Assembly (NCBI RefSeq): GCF_003254055.1
Contig: NZ_QKZT01000001.1
Span: 403,002 to 467,001, forward strand
DNA length: 64,000 bases
Direction: 5' to 3'
DNA from: Algoriphagus chordae
Lineage (GTDB): Bacteria; Bacteroidota; Bacteroidia; Cytophagales; Cyclobacteriaceae
Shown here: one piece after another, positions 26,608-33,651 of the stretch
How the letters are laid out: each line of letters starts with the position of its first letter
Position numbering within the stretch: position 1 is the first letter of the stretch
Translations under genes and position numbers: made by a program
Notes under the pieces: generated by a model
The model's input: the letters and a program-made list of their open reading frames with translations, nothing else
Database searches by the model: none
Told to the model about the DNA's origin: nothing

Positions 26608-27282
26608 TCAGGAATTAATCATTCTGTCTTCCATTGTCCTCTCCACCCTACGCATTCTGACGCGTACAGTTGCGATCCAACAGCCCAAAAGCGTCCATCC
26701 AATTATCGCTGGATAGAAAACTGCCCGTAGCTTGGAATCCAAGTCGTAGGCATTGAAACCCGGGTTGCCACCATTTCCAGGGTGCAAACTGTCTGTTAAT
26801 CTTGGTAATACGAAGATAAGTGGAATAAAAGCCGCGAATGCGAAAATGTTATAAATGGCTCCGATACGAGCTCTCTGCTGAGAGTCAGTCAGTGAATTTC
26901 TTAGAATTAAATAGGCAAAATACATCAATATACCTATGGCGGCTGCATTCTGCTTGGGATCACCACTCCAGTAATCTCCCCAGGTAAATTTTGCCCAAAG
27001 CATCCCGGTTACGATTCCCAAGACGCCAAATAGAATGGCTGAGTTAGTGTACTCAATGGCCATATCATCATGTCTGATGTCGTTGGTGCGAAGGTATTTG
27101 ATGCTGTAGTAGACTGCTGCTACCAGCATCAGGATCATTCCGAACCACATGGTCACGTGAAAGTGTAGGGCACGGATGGTTTCGTTGAGGATAGGAAGTC
27201 TAGGTGCTTCCATCAGCAAGCCTGCGATAAGGGTGTACAGCAGCAGGGCGATTGCAAGAATTTTCCACCAGGATTGGCGCAT
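26608..27282 (-). CDS. ccmC: Haem exporter/handling protein CcmC
   Basis: The 224-residue protein has six predicted helices and loads haem onto CcmE. The tryptophan-rich loop reads FTWGDYWSGDPKQNAAAIG, a divergent version of the WWD motif, followed by conserved YNIFAFAAFIPLIFVLPRLTDSLHPGNGG; histidines flank the loop (LHFHVTMWFG). It heads ccmC-D-E-F and has its own -7 box at 27307-27314. In many Bacteroidota ccmB lies directly upstream, but here vapC and a serpin separate the two. Confidence 0.92.
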   Translation of the reverse strand: MRQSWWKILAIALLLYTLIAGLLMEAPRLPILNETIRALHFHVTMWFGMILMLVAAVYYSIKYLRTNDIRHDDMAIEYTNSAILFGVLGIVTGMLWAKFTWGDYWSGDPKQNAAAIGILMYFAYLILRNSLTDSQQRARIGAIYNIFAFAAFIPLIFVLPRLTDSLHPGNGGNPGFNAYDLDSKLRAVFYPAIIGWTLLGCWIATVRVRMRRVERTMEDRMINS

Positions 27283-27306
27283 AAGGAGCTTTTGCTAATT
27301 CAAGTG

Positions 27307-27314
27307 CAAAAATA
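27307..27314 (-). promoter_or_regulatory. Predicted -7 box of the ccmCDEF operon
   Basis: On the minus strand TATTTTTG matches TAnnTTTG, 24 bp before the ccmC ATG. It implies that ccmCDEF can be transcribed without ccmB. Confidence 0.45.
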
Positions 27315-27400
27315 AGGCATAAGTTCCTGAAAACGGTGCTTTTTGTGAGTTCTTTTACCACGGAGGTCGCTGAGATTATCGCGGAGTTCGCTAATTAGGG

Positions 27401-27613
27401 AACATTTAAATTGATGATGGGAATTGCTGCTTTAGAAACACTTGTTTAAATACTCTTTAATATGTGAAGGCTTCTGGTTTGCCTACGAAAAAGGCAACTG
27501 TAGAAGAGGGCTTGCGCTTAATACTTACCTTGAAAAAGCAGAAACGAATCAAGGAGTTTCGTGGTAAAATGGCATGGGAAGGTGATCTGGATAGAATGAG
27601 GACCGATTCATGA
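27401..27613 (+). pseudogene. vapB: Decayed VapB-type antitoxin
   Basis: From the GTG at 27464 a frame of 49 codons encodes the C-terminal part of a VapB antitoxin (SGLPTKKATVEEGLRLILTLKKQ, then GKMAWEGDLDRMRTDS), whose stop overlaps the vapC ATG (ATGA). The N-terminal DNA-binding strand is present only as wreckage: from 27401 the codons read N-I-stop-I-D-D, then one extra G shifts the frame into E-L-L followed by a stop at about 27433. Intact VapB proteins have N-I-x-I-D-D-E-L-L here. A small toxin-binding peptide could still be made from the GTG. Confidence 0.7.
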
Positions 27614-28002
27614 TCCTCGTTGATTCTTCAGTTTGGATAGATTACTTCAATGGAAAAGTGAATGAACAAACTGATTTTTTGCATAAGTCACTTGGGACGG
27701 AAATTATCTGTACCGGGGACCTGATTATGACGGAAGTCCTTCAGGGTTTCACCGCTGACAAAAGCTTTAGAGAAGCAAAAGCTTTTTTTGAAGATTTACA
27801 TTTCTTCCATCTAGGAGGAAAAGAAATAGCACTTACAAGCGCAGAGAATTTTAGATTATTAAGAAAAAAAGGAGTGACTGTGCGAAAAACTATTGATTCT
27901 GTCATCGCCACCTTTTGTATCAATAATGAAATTGATCTCTTGCACAATGACAAAGATTTTGAGCCTTATGTGACTCATCTTGGGTTGAAGTCGATTTTCT
28001 GA
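27610..28002 (+). CDS. vapC: VapC-type PIN-domain toxin
   Basis: The 130-residue PIN-domain ribonuclease has all acidic active-site residues visible: D5 in ILVDSSVWIDYF, E in IMTEVLQGF, D in TIDSVIATFC and D in LHNDKDFEPY. VapC toxins cleave tRNA or rRNA until bound by VapB. The start overlaps the vapB stop (ATGA). Here the antitoxin's DNA-binding half is broken, so the toxin may be weakly controlled, silent, or held by the surviving C-terminal peptide. It is located inside the split ccm locus. Confidence 0.88.
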   Translation: MILVDSSVWIDYFNGKVNEQTDFLHKSLGTEIICTGDLIMTEVLQGFTADKSFREAKAFFEDLHFFHLGGKEIALTSAENFRLLRKKGVTVRKTIDSVIATFCINNEIDLLHNDKDFEPYVTHLGLKSIF

Positions 28003-28066
28003 TCATGTTTTAGCCCAATTGTAGCGTTTTAAGAGAAAGCAACGTCATGTTGAAAAATTGATCGCT

Positions 28067-29362
28067 ATGAGAACTTTCTTTGTCAAAACCCAAACGTATC
28101 CAAAGCTTTTAGTAAGCATGTCGATTCTTTTCGCATTTATCCTCTGCTTTAGCTGTATAACCGGCGAGGATGACGGTCCTTCAGGAAAGGTGGAGGCAAA
28201 TCTGAGAACGCTTTCTATGGATGAAAACAGCCTCTCGGAAGCAAATACCCAATTTGCAATCAATCTTTTTCAGCAAATTGCTACAAATGGGCAATCGGAA
28301 AATTTCTTTTTTAGCCCATATTCAGTTCACCAAGCATTGGCTATGGCGATGAACGGCAATGATGGGGAGGTTTTAGAAGAATTTATCCAAGTTTTGCAAA
28401 TGGAGGGCATGAATCTGGAAGAAGCAAATCAGGCCGTCAAAGATCTCACATCATTCTTGCTGGAAGTAGATCCAAAAGTAGAGTTAAACATTGCTAATGG
28501 GATATGGTATAAAGAAAAATATCAAGTACAGGTCCCGTTTAAGAATACTTCGCAGGAATACTTCAATGCGGAGATTGCTCCGCTTGATATGAAGGATCCA
28601 AATTCTGTTAACATCATCAATAACTGGATAGAAAAACAGACCAATAATCTAATAAAAGATATGTTGGACTTTATTCCGGAAAATGCTGTGATGTACTTAG
28701 TCAATGCAATTTACTTCAAGGGGGACTGGAGCTATAATTTTCCAAAAGACAATACCCGCAAAGAAAAATTCACAGTCCACAATGGTCAAGAAATCATGGT
28801 AGATATGATGGACATGGGTGAATCTGCGGGATTCAAATCTTTTGGAACTTCAGATTATACGTATTTGGAAATTCCTTATAGTACGGGGCAATATTCCATG
28901 GGAATACTCATCAATGAAACCGGTGATCTTTCTCAACTTTCATCTCATTTCACGATGGAAAATTTAAATGAATGGCGAGCTAATTCCTGGGATGTCAACT
29001 TGATTTTGAAAATGCCGAAATTTAAGATTGAATATAGAATTGATGACCTTTCGAATGATTTAAAAACGATGGGTTTGGTTAGACCATTTGATTATCATCA
29101 AGATAACTTTACGAAGTTATTCTCCAACCCAACCGACCCTTTGAAAATCAGTAGGGTGATTCATCAAGCGCTTATAGAAGTAGATGAAAAGGGCACAGAA
29201 GCAGCAGCCGCTACTATTGTTGAAGTTGTTGAATTGGTTAGTTTACCACCCAATAAAGACGCAGTGGTATTTACATTGGACAGACCTTTTATCTTCTTTA
29301 TCCAAGAAAAACACAGTGGTGCTATTTTGTTTATGGGGAAATTGGAGAATCCTAACCAATAG
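28067..29362 (+). CDS. Lipoprotein serpin (serine/cysteine protease inhibitor)
   Basis: The 431-residue serpin has a lipoprotein signal (hydrophobic residues about 14-29, lipobox ending at C30). Conserved serpin segments are FFFSPYSVHQALAMAMNG, LVNAIYFKGDWSYNF, LILKMPKFKIEY and the C-terminal DRPFIFFIQEKHSGAILFMGKL. The hinge of the reactive-centre loop, EKGTEAAAATIV (about 374-385), has small residues typical of inhibitory serpins. Counting from G376 as P15 gives P1 L390 and P1' V391, suggesting chymotrypsin-, elastase- or cathepsin-like targets. An in-frame TTG upstream at 28058 is less likely as start. Bacterial serpins are sporadic and probably acquired by transfer. Confidence 0.92.
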   Translation: MRTFFVKTQTYPKLLVSMSILFAFILCFSCITGEDDGPSGKVEANLRTLSMDENSLSEANTQFAINLFQQIATNGQSENFFFSPYSVHQALAMAMNGNDGEVLEEFIQVLQMEGMNLEEANQAVKDLTSFLLEVDPKVELNIANGIWYKEKYQVQVPFKNTSQEYFNAEIAPLDMKDPNSVNIINNWIEKQTNNLIKDMLDFIPENAVMYLVNAIYFKGDWSYNFPKDNTRKEKFTVHNGQEIMVDMMDMGESAGFKSFGTSDYTYLEIPYSTGQYSMGILINETGDLSQLSSHFTMENLNEWRANSWDVNLILKMPKFKIEYRIDDLSNDLKTMGLVRPFDYHQDNFTKLFSNPTDPLKISRVIHQALIEVDEKGTEAAAATIVEVVELVSLPPNKDAVVFTLDRPFIFFIQEKHSGAILFMGKLENPNQ

Positions 29363-29422
29363 AGAGATGGTAGATAATCTTCCAATTTTTCAATCTACCA
29401 TGTCGGACAATTTTTCCCAATC

Positions 29423-30088
29423 TCAAGACCTCCACAAATAAGGAAACAAAATATATCCTGTCACTGCAACAATCGCATTGATCGCTAAAAGTGAAAGTAG
29501 ATAATCCATACTTACACTCCAATCCAACCCATCCATCGCATTTTTGGAAATACGGATAGCCATCAGTAAAATCGGAATGATAACAGGAAAGCTCAGAATA
29601 GCCATTAGCGTCGCATTATTTCCTGCTTTGGAAGCTATGCCGCTGACCATAGTCAGGCTGGCTGAGAAGCCCATGGCTCCCAATACCAAATTCAGGATAA
29701 ACAAACCTTGGTCTTGAATGGGGTTTCCCAAGATCACTGAAAAAACTCCATAGCCCAAAAGCGCTAGAATTAGAGTTAGCCCGGTGTTATAAATAATCTT
29801 GGAAAGAATAATCGCCTCAGGAGAAGCAATCATATAATAATAGAGTTGTCGGCCTTGATGCTCTTGCACAAAGCTTTTTGCAACGGCATTTACCGCTGAG
29901 AAAAGAATAATGATCCAATACAAGGCATTCCAAGTGGGAGTGGAAATGTTTCCTTGCTGAGCGCCAACACTCAAATAGGTAATAAAAACTGCAGATACCA
30001 CATAAAGCAAAATCCCATTCAGCGCGAATTTCTGTCGCCACTCCAGCGTGACTTCCTTACCTACCAGAACCGAGATTTCTTTCCACAT
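29423..30088 (-). CDS. ccmB: Haem exporter permease CcmB
   Basis: The 221-residue protein has six predicted helices and the CcmB pattern: KEVTLEWRQKFALNGILLY near the N-terminus, FVQEHQGRQLYYYMIASPEAIILSKIIYN, and a C-terminal helix pair. It is the membrane partner of CcmA in cytochrome c maturation. The ATG at 30088 is preferred to the overlapping GTG at 30091 because it directly follows a -7 box. It is separated from ccmC by the serpin, vapC and vapB remnant, all on the opposite strand. No ccmA is in the window. Confidence 0.92.
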   Translation of the reverse strand: MWKEISVLVGKEVTLEWRQKFALNGILLYVVSAVFITYLSVGAQQGNISTPTWNALYWIIILFSAVNAVAKSFVQEHQGRQLYYYMIASPEAIILSKIIYNTGLTLILALLGYGVFSVILGNPIQDQGLFILNLVLGAMGFSASLTMVSGIASKAGNNATLMAILSFPVIIPILLMAIRISKNAMDGLDWSVSMDYLLSLLAINAIVAVTGYILFPYLWRS

Positions 30089-30092
30089 CACC

Positions 30093-30100
30093 CAAAGGTA
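30093..30100 (-). promoter_or_regulatory. Predicted -7 box of ccmB
   Basis: On the minus strand TACCTTTG matches TAnnTTTG and ends 4 bp before the ccmB ATG, another near-leaderless promoter. Confidence 0.5.
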
Positions 30101-30168
30101 AGTCAGAAGTATGAAGTGAGAAATCTAAAATCGTGAAATTTCAGATTTTTCACTTTTGATTTCTGACT
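30101..30168. repeat. 26-bp imperfect inverted repeat between ccmB and htpG
   Basis: The arms 30101-30126 and 30143-30168 match at about 21 of 26 positions as reverse complements (ends AGTCAGAA and TTCTGACT) around a 16-nt loop. It abuts the ccmB promoter and lies between divergent genes. It resembles the short dispersed palindromes in other gaps here. Confidence 0.55.
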
Positions 30169-30263
30169 TTTGTTCCTGCCAAATTGACACCAAAACTGCT
30201 TTGGAACAACAGTTGCAATTCTGTGCCCGACAAACAAGTGTTTAACTAAACTAATTTATAGCC

Positions 30264-32150
30264 ATGCAGGAAAAAGGCACGATCTCGATCCATACCGAGA
30301 ACATTTTCCCGATTATCAAGAAGTTTCTCTATTCTGATAACGAGATTTTTCTAAGAGAACTCGTTTCTAACGCAGTCGATGCGACACAAAAAATCAAGCG
30401 ATTAGCGACATTAGGTCAGTACTCAGGTGAACTTGGTGACACTACGGTGGAAGTAAGTTTCGATGAGAAAAAGAAAACGATCACCATCTCTGACCATGGT
30501 CTTGGGATGACTGCTGAGGAGATTAAAAAGTACATCAACCAGGTGGCTTTCTCCGGAGCAGAGGAATTTGTGGAGAAATTCAAGGATGCTAAAGACGCCA
30601 ATGAGATCATCGGTAAGTTCGGTCTAGGTTTCTATTCGGCATTTATGGTCGCTGACAAAGTAGAAATCAACACACTTTCTTACCAAGAAGGTGCAGAAGC
30701 TGCTAAGTGGACTTGCGACGGTTCTACTTCCTTCGAAATTTCCAAAGGAAAAAGAAAAGAGCGAGGAACAGATATCATACTTCATATCAACAAAGATTCT
30801 GAGGAATTCCTAGACAAGTTCAAACTTCAAGGGATCTTGGACAAATACGCGAAGTTCCTTCCTGTTCCGATCAAATTTGGTACAAAAACCGAATCTGTAG
30901 AAGATGGAGTGGATGACAAAGGCGAGAAAAAATGGAAGTCAGTAGAAGTTGATAATTTCATCAACACAACTGCTCCGATCTGGACGAAGTCTCCAAGCGA
31001 ATTGACAGACGAAGACTACCTGAAGTTCTACAAAGAACTTTATCCAATGTCTGAAGATCCGCTTTTCTGGATTCATCTGAATGTGGATTATCCATTCAAC
31101 TTGACGGGAGTATTGTACTTCCCGAAAGTGAAAAACGAATTCGAACTTCAGAGAAATAAGATCAAACTATTCTCTCGTCAGGTATTCATTACAGACGAAG
31201 TGAAAGACATCGTTCCTGAGTTCTTGATGTTGCTTCATGGAGTAATTGACTCTCCGGACATTCCTCTCAACGTATCTAGAAGCTTCCTTCAGGCGGATTC
31301 TAACGTGAAGAAAATCAATTCTTACATCACCAAGAAAGTAGCGGATAAGCTTGCTGAGCTGTACAAAAAAGACAGAAAAGCATACGAGCAGAAATGGGGT
31401 GATATCGGACTATTCGTGAAATACGGAATGATCTCCGAGGACAAATTCTATGAGAAAGGAAAAGACTTCGCTTTGCTTAAGAATACCAATGGCGAGTTCT
31501 TCACTATCGAAGAATACCAGTCTAAAATAAAGCCAAATCAAACAGATAAAAATGATCAAGCGGTCATCTTGTATGCAACTGATTTGGACAAGCAGGATAG
31601 TTTCATCCAATCTGCTAATAAAAAAGACTACGATGTATTGGTGATGGATTCTCCGATTGACAGTCACTTTATCCAAAACTTGGAATCCAAGCTGGAGAAA
31701 ACTCAGCTGAAGCGTGTGGATGCTGATGTGGCTGAGAAGTTGATCCAGAAGGATGAAACTTACGCCAACTTGCTAACTGAAGATCAGAGCAAGGAAGTGA
31801 AGGAGATCTTCGATAAAGCGATCAACAACAAGACTTACACGGTAGAAGTGGAAGGTTTAAGTCCTGAGGAACTTCCGGTGACGATCACTATGGAGGAATT
31901 CATGCGCAGAATGAAAGAAATGGCTGCTACCGGTGGCGGAGGAATGGGCTTCTACGGTTCTCTTCCTGATGCTTACAAAGTAGCCATCAACGGAAATCAC
32001 CCTGCAGTGGATAAAGTTCTAAAAGCAGCAACTGAAGAAGAAAAGATCAAGATTGCTAAACAGTCATTTGATTTAGCACTACTATCCCAAGGCTTGCTAA
32101 CGGGTAAAGACTTGACTGCATTTGTAAGAAGAAGTGTGGAAATGCTTTAA
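30264..32150 (+). CDS. htpG: Hsp90 chaperone HtpG
   Basis: The 628-residue ATP-dependent chaperone has the N-terminal GHKL ATPase domain: IFLRELVSNAVDATQKI (about residues 25-41), SDHGLGMTAEEIKKY and GKFGLGFYSAFMVADKV. The middle domain follows (LYFPKVKNEFELQRNKIKLFSRQVFI, LNVSRSFLQ), then the C-terminal dimerisation domain. Length is normal. The last 30 codons exist a second time, diverged, at 33443-33532 beyond a small two-gene cassette. A terminator directly follows the stop codon. Confidence 0.97.
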   Translation: MQEKGTISIHTENIFPIIKKFLYSDNEIFLRELVSNAVDATQKIKRLATLGQYSGELGDTTVEVSFDEKKKTITISDHGLGMTAEEIKKYINQVAFSGAEEFVEKFKDAKDANEIIGKFGLGFYSAFMVADKVEINTLSYQEGAEAAKWTCDGSTSFEISKGKRKERGTDIILHINKDSEEFLDKFKLQGILDKYAKFLPVPIKFGTKTESVEDGVDDKGEKKWKSVEVDNFINTTAPIWTKSPSELTDEDYLKFYKELYPMSEDPLFWIHLNVDYPFNLTGVLYFPKVKNEFELQRNKIKLFSRQVFITDEVKDIVPEFLMLLHGVIDSPDIPLNVSRSFLQADSNVKKINSYITKKVADKLAELYKKDRKAYEQKWGDIGLFVKYGMISEDKFYEKGKDFALLKNTNGEFFTIEEYQSKIKPNQTDKNDQAVILYATDLDKQDSFIQSANKKDYDVLVMDSPIDSHFIQNLESKLEKTQLKRVDADVAEKLIQKDETYANLLTEDQSKEVKEIFDKAINNKTYTVEVEGLSPEELPVTITMEEFMRRMKEMAATGGGGMGFYGSLPDAYKVAINGNHPAVDKVLKAATEEEKIKIAKQSFDLALLSQGLLTGKDLTAFVRRSVEML

Positions 32151-32157
32151 TAGCTTT

Positions 32158-32190
32158 AACCCTTGAGGTTTTTGAAACCTCGAGGGTTTT
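32158..32190 (+). terminator. Terminator after htpG
   Basis: AACCCTTGAGGTTT (32158-32171) pairs with AAACCTCGAGGGTT (32175-32188), one G-U pair, followed by T's. The non-coding stretch 32151-32497 holds this hairpin, then AT-rich DNA with a G8 tract and a predicted promoter; no gene was seen in it. Confidence 0.85.
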
Positions 32191-32403
32191 TGTAGGACTA
32201 TTAAAATCCCTAGCTCTTTCGCTGTGGATTTTTTGGTTTCCATATTTTCAAACCTAATTTTTCTTTGTTGATTACAAATATTTTGATTTTTGGTAATTAA
32301 TTGTATAATAGCAGGTTGTGAATTGTATTTTGTTATGAACTAAAAATATATTATCTGATTGTCAGTTTGTTAACTAAATTTTAAGAGAATTTTTAGAGTA
32401 AAA

Positions 32404-32435
32404 TTTGGATTTATTATTTGGGGGGGGTATATTTA
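32404..32435 (+). promoter_or_regulatory. Predicted promoter with G8 tract in the spacer
   Basis: TTTG (32404-32407) and TATATTTA (32428-32435, one base off TAnnTTTG) are 20 bp apart, the normal -33/-7 spacing. The last eight bases of the spacer are a G run (32420-32427). Slippage there would change the spacing and could switch expression of the lipoprotein gene that starts at 32498. Confidence 0.45.
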
Positions 32436-32497
32436 GTTCAAGTTCAAGACGCTGCAGACTTTTTGTACAATTAACAACTCTAAAATTTTTAAGAAAA

Positions 32498-33154
32498 ATG
32501 AAAACAATTAAACTAATGGCAGTTGTATGCCTAGCATGTTTTGCCTCCTCGTGTGAATTAGGAAATACGGAAATTGTTCCGAATGATGAGCATTTATTGA
32601 TCAATAAAGAGGAAAACATAGTTAAATTAATTTTAGATGATCCTTTAACAGAAAAATATTTTAATTCATTGAATGCAGTTTTTCAAATTCGTGAACTCAA
32701 AAAAAATACTTCCGATAATAATAATTTAAGGATCACTGATTTTAATTCTTTAGAAGAGTTTAAGGAGTTTGTTTATGACAATTTTGAGAACCCTGAAGAA
32801 ACTTATCAAACTATCTATAACTCTGCATCTTTGGGTCAAGAGATTAGAGGAAAATTCCCCGATATCGATAAACTTAGCCCTGAAGATTTTGAAAAAATAG
32901 TAAATCAAATTTCGTTTTCAATTGAAAATGTATCTTACGAAAATGCAAAACGTGGACAATGTGAGGATCAGCTAAGTTCAGATTTGCAGACTTGTCGTGA
33001 CGGGGCATTAGTAGCAGCAGCTGGATGTGGTCTGTTAACACCAACACTGCTTGGCGCTCTAGGTTGTGGGGGAATCGTTTATTTAGCTGAATTAGTTTGT
33101 ATTGATGATGCTGATAGATCTTATGGTATATGTAAAATTTATGAAATCCAATGA
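32498..33154 (+). CDS. Lipoprotein with symmetric six-cysteine helical hairpin
   Basis: The 218-residue protein belongs to no family that can be named. Residues 1-19 are a lipoprotein signal (lipobox ASSC, C19). The middle (about 38-150) is acidic and helical. The C-terminal part has cysteines at 155, 166, 177, 190, 201 and 212, i.e. CX10C-X10-C, a turn, then CX10C-X10-C, mirror-symmetric about residue 183.5. The segment between 168 and 200 is hydrophobic and Gly/Ala-rich (GALVAAAGCGLLTPTLLGALG). This suggests two antiparallel helices joined by three disulfides. A longer frame opens at 32405, but the ATG at 32498 gives the signal peptide. It overlaps the next gene by 4 bp. Confidence 0.75.
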   Translation: MKTIKLMAVVCLACFASSCELGNTEIVPNDEHLLINKEENIVKLILDDPLTEKYFNSLNAVFQIRELKKNTSDNNNLRITDFNSLEEFKEFVYDNFENPEETYQTIYNSASLGQEIRGKFPDIDKLSPEDFEKIVNQISFSIENVSYENAKRGQCEDQLSSDLQTCRDGALVAAAGCGLLTPTLLGALGCGGIVYLAELVCIDDADRSYGICKIYEIQ

Positions 33155-33402
33155 ACAAGTTAAAACGTTTTGAGCAATTTTCAGTTGTGATAGCTATTGG
33201 GGTAGTTTATTTTGCTCTTTTGTTTAAGTCTATTCCAATAGCAATTTTATTATTACTATTTGGACTCGTAATACAAGTCTATATCTATTTTTTATACAAA
33301 AAAGAAAATAGAGGTCGTGAGTTTTTGAAAAGTAAAATTGCCCCTTTTATTGTTGGTACTTTTCTCATCATATTTTTCTTTGTGAAAGATTCATTTTTTT
33401 AG
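33151..33402 (+). CDS. Small membrane protein paired with the six-cysteine lipoprotein
   Basis: The 83-residue protein has three hydrophobic segments (about 10-25, 28-50 and 63-80) and a basic loop KKENRGREFLKSK between the second and third. No family is recognised. Its ATG overlaps the lipoprotein stop (ATGA), so the two are translationally coupled. The paired layout (exported protein plus tiny membrane protein) resembles toxin/immunity or export-helper pairs, but nothing in the sequence proves such a role. Confidence 0.65.
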   Translation: MNKLKRFEQFSVVIAIGVVYFALLFKSIPIAILLLLFGLVIQVYIYFLYKKENRGREFLKSKIAPFIVGTFLIIFFFVKDSFF

Positions 33403-33442
33403 TCATAAGGAAATTTAGGGATAGAAGACTTAGCTTTCCAAT

Positions 33443-33532
33443 CAGTCCTTTGATATGGCACTTCTTTCCCAAGGCTTGCTTAAAGGCAAGGATCTGACTG
33501 CATTCGTGAAGAGAAGTGTGGAATTACTTTAA
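33443..33532 (+). pseudogene. Diverged duplicate of the htpG 3' end (30 codons)
   Basis: This 90-bp stretch translates to QSFDMALLSQGLLKGKDLTA followed by FVKRSVELL and stop. That is 25 of 29 residues identical to the last residues of HtpG (32061-32150). At DNA level it is aligned without gaps at roughly 80%, and most differences are silent. It has no start codon or upstream homology, so it is a fragment and not a gene. It sits directly after the lipoprotein/membrane-protein cassette and before a strong terminator. Confidence 0.92.
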
Positions 33533-33557
33533 ATAATTGCTATTCATTATGAATATT

Positions 33558-33590
33558 AAAACGGGTATGATTCCATACCCGTTTTTTTTG
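33558..33590 (+). terminator. Terminator after the htpG remnant
   Basis: ACGGGTATG (33561-33569) pairs with CATACCCGT (33574-33582) around ATTC, with flanking A's and a T8 run. It may be the original htpG terminator left behind the insertion. Confidence 0.9.
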
Positions 33591-33605
33591 CCATATTTAT
33601 AAAAG

Positions 33606-33622
33606 CCTAGTAGCGTACTAGG
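33606..33622. promoter_or_regulatory. Palindromic operator before the Rrf2 gene
   Basis: CCTAGTA (33606-33612) and TACTAGG (33616-33622) are perfect inverted repeats around GCG. The site overlaps the expected -33 position of the rrf2 promoter and runs into TAGGGT (33619-33624), suggesting autoregulation. Confidence 0.5.
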
Positions 33623-33640
33623 GTATTCCCTGAAAAAGCT

Positions 33641-33648
33641 TATTTTTG
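33641..33648 (+). promoter_or_regulatory. Predicted -7 box of the Rrf2 gene
   Basis: TATTTTTG matches TAnnTTTG and ends 3 bp before the ATG at 33652. The box also argues against the upstream in-frame TTG (33646), which lies inside it. Confidence 0.5.
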
Positions 33649-33651
33649 TCT

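Noticed and set aside
26608..27282. Loss of the WWD motif in CcmC as a sign of inactivation
   Set aside because: The rest of the protein is well preserved and divergent loops of this kind fit what is known of the phylum, so it is treated as a lineage variant.
30264..33532. A recent tandem duplication of htpG followed by deletion
   Set aside because: The remnant differs from intact htpG at roughly one base in five with mostly silent changes, too diverged for a recent copy and too well preserved in protein sequence for a long-dead one; allele replacement fits better.
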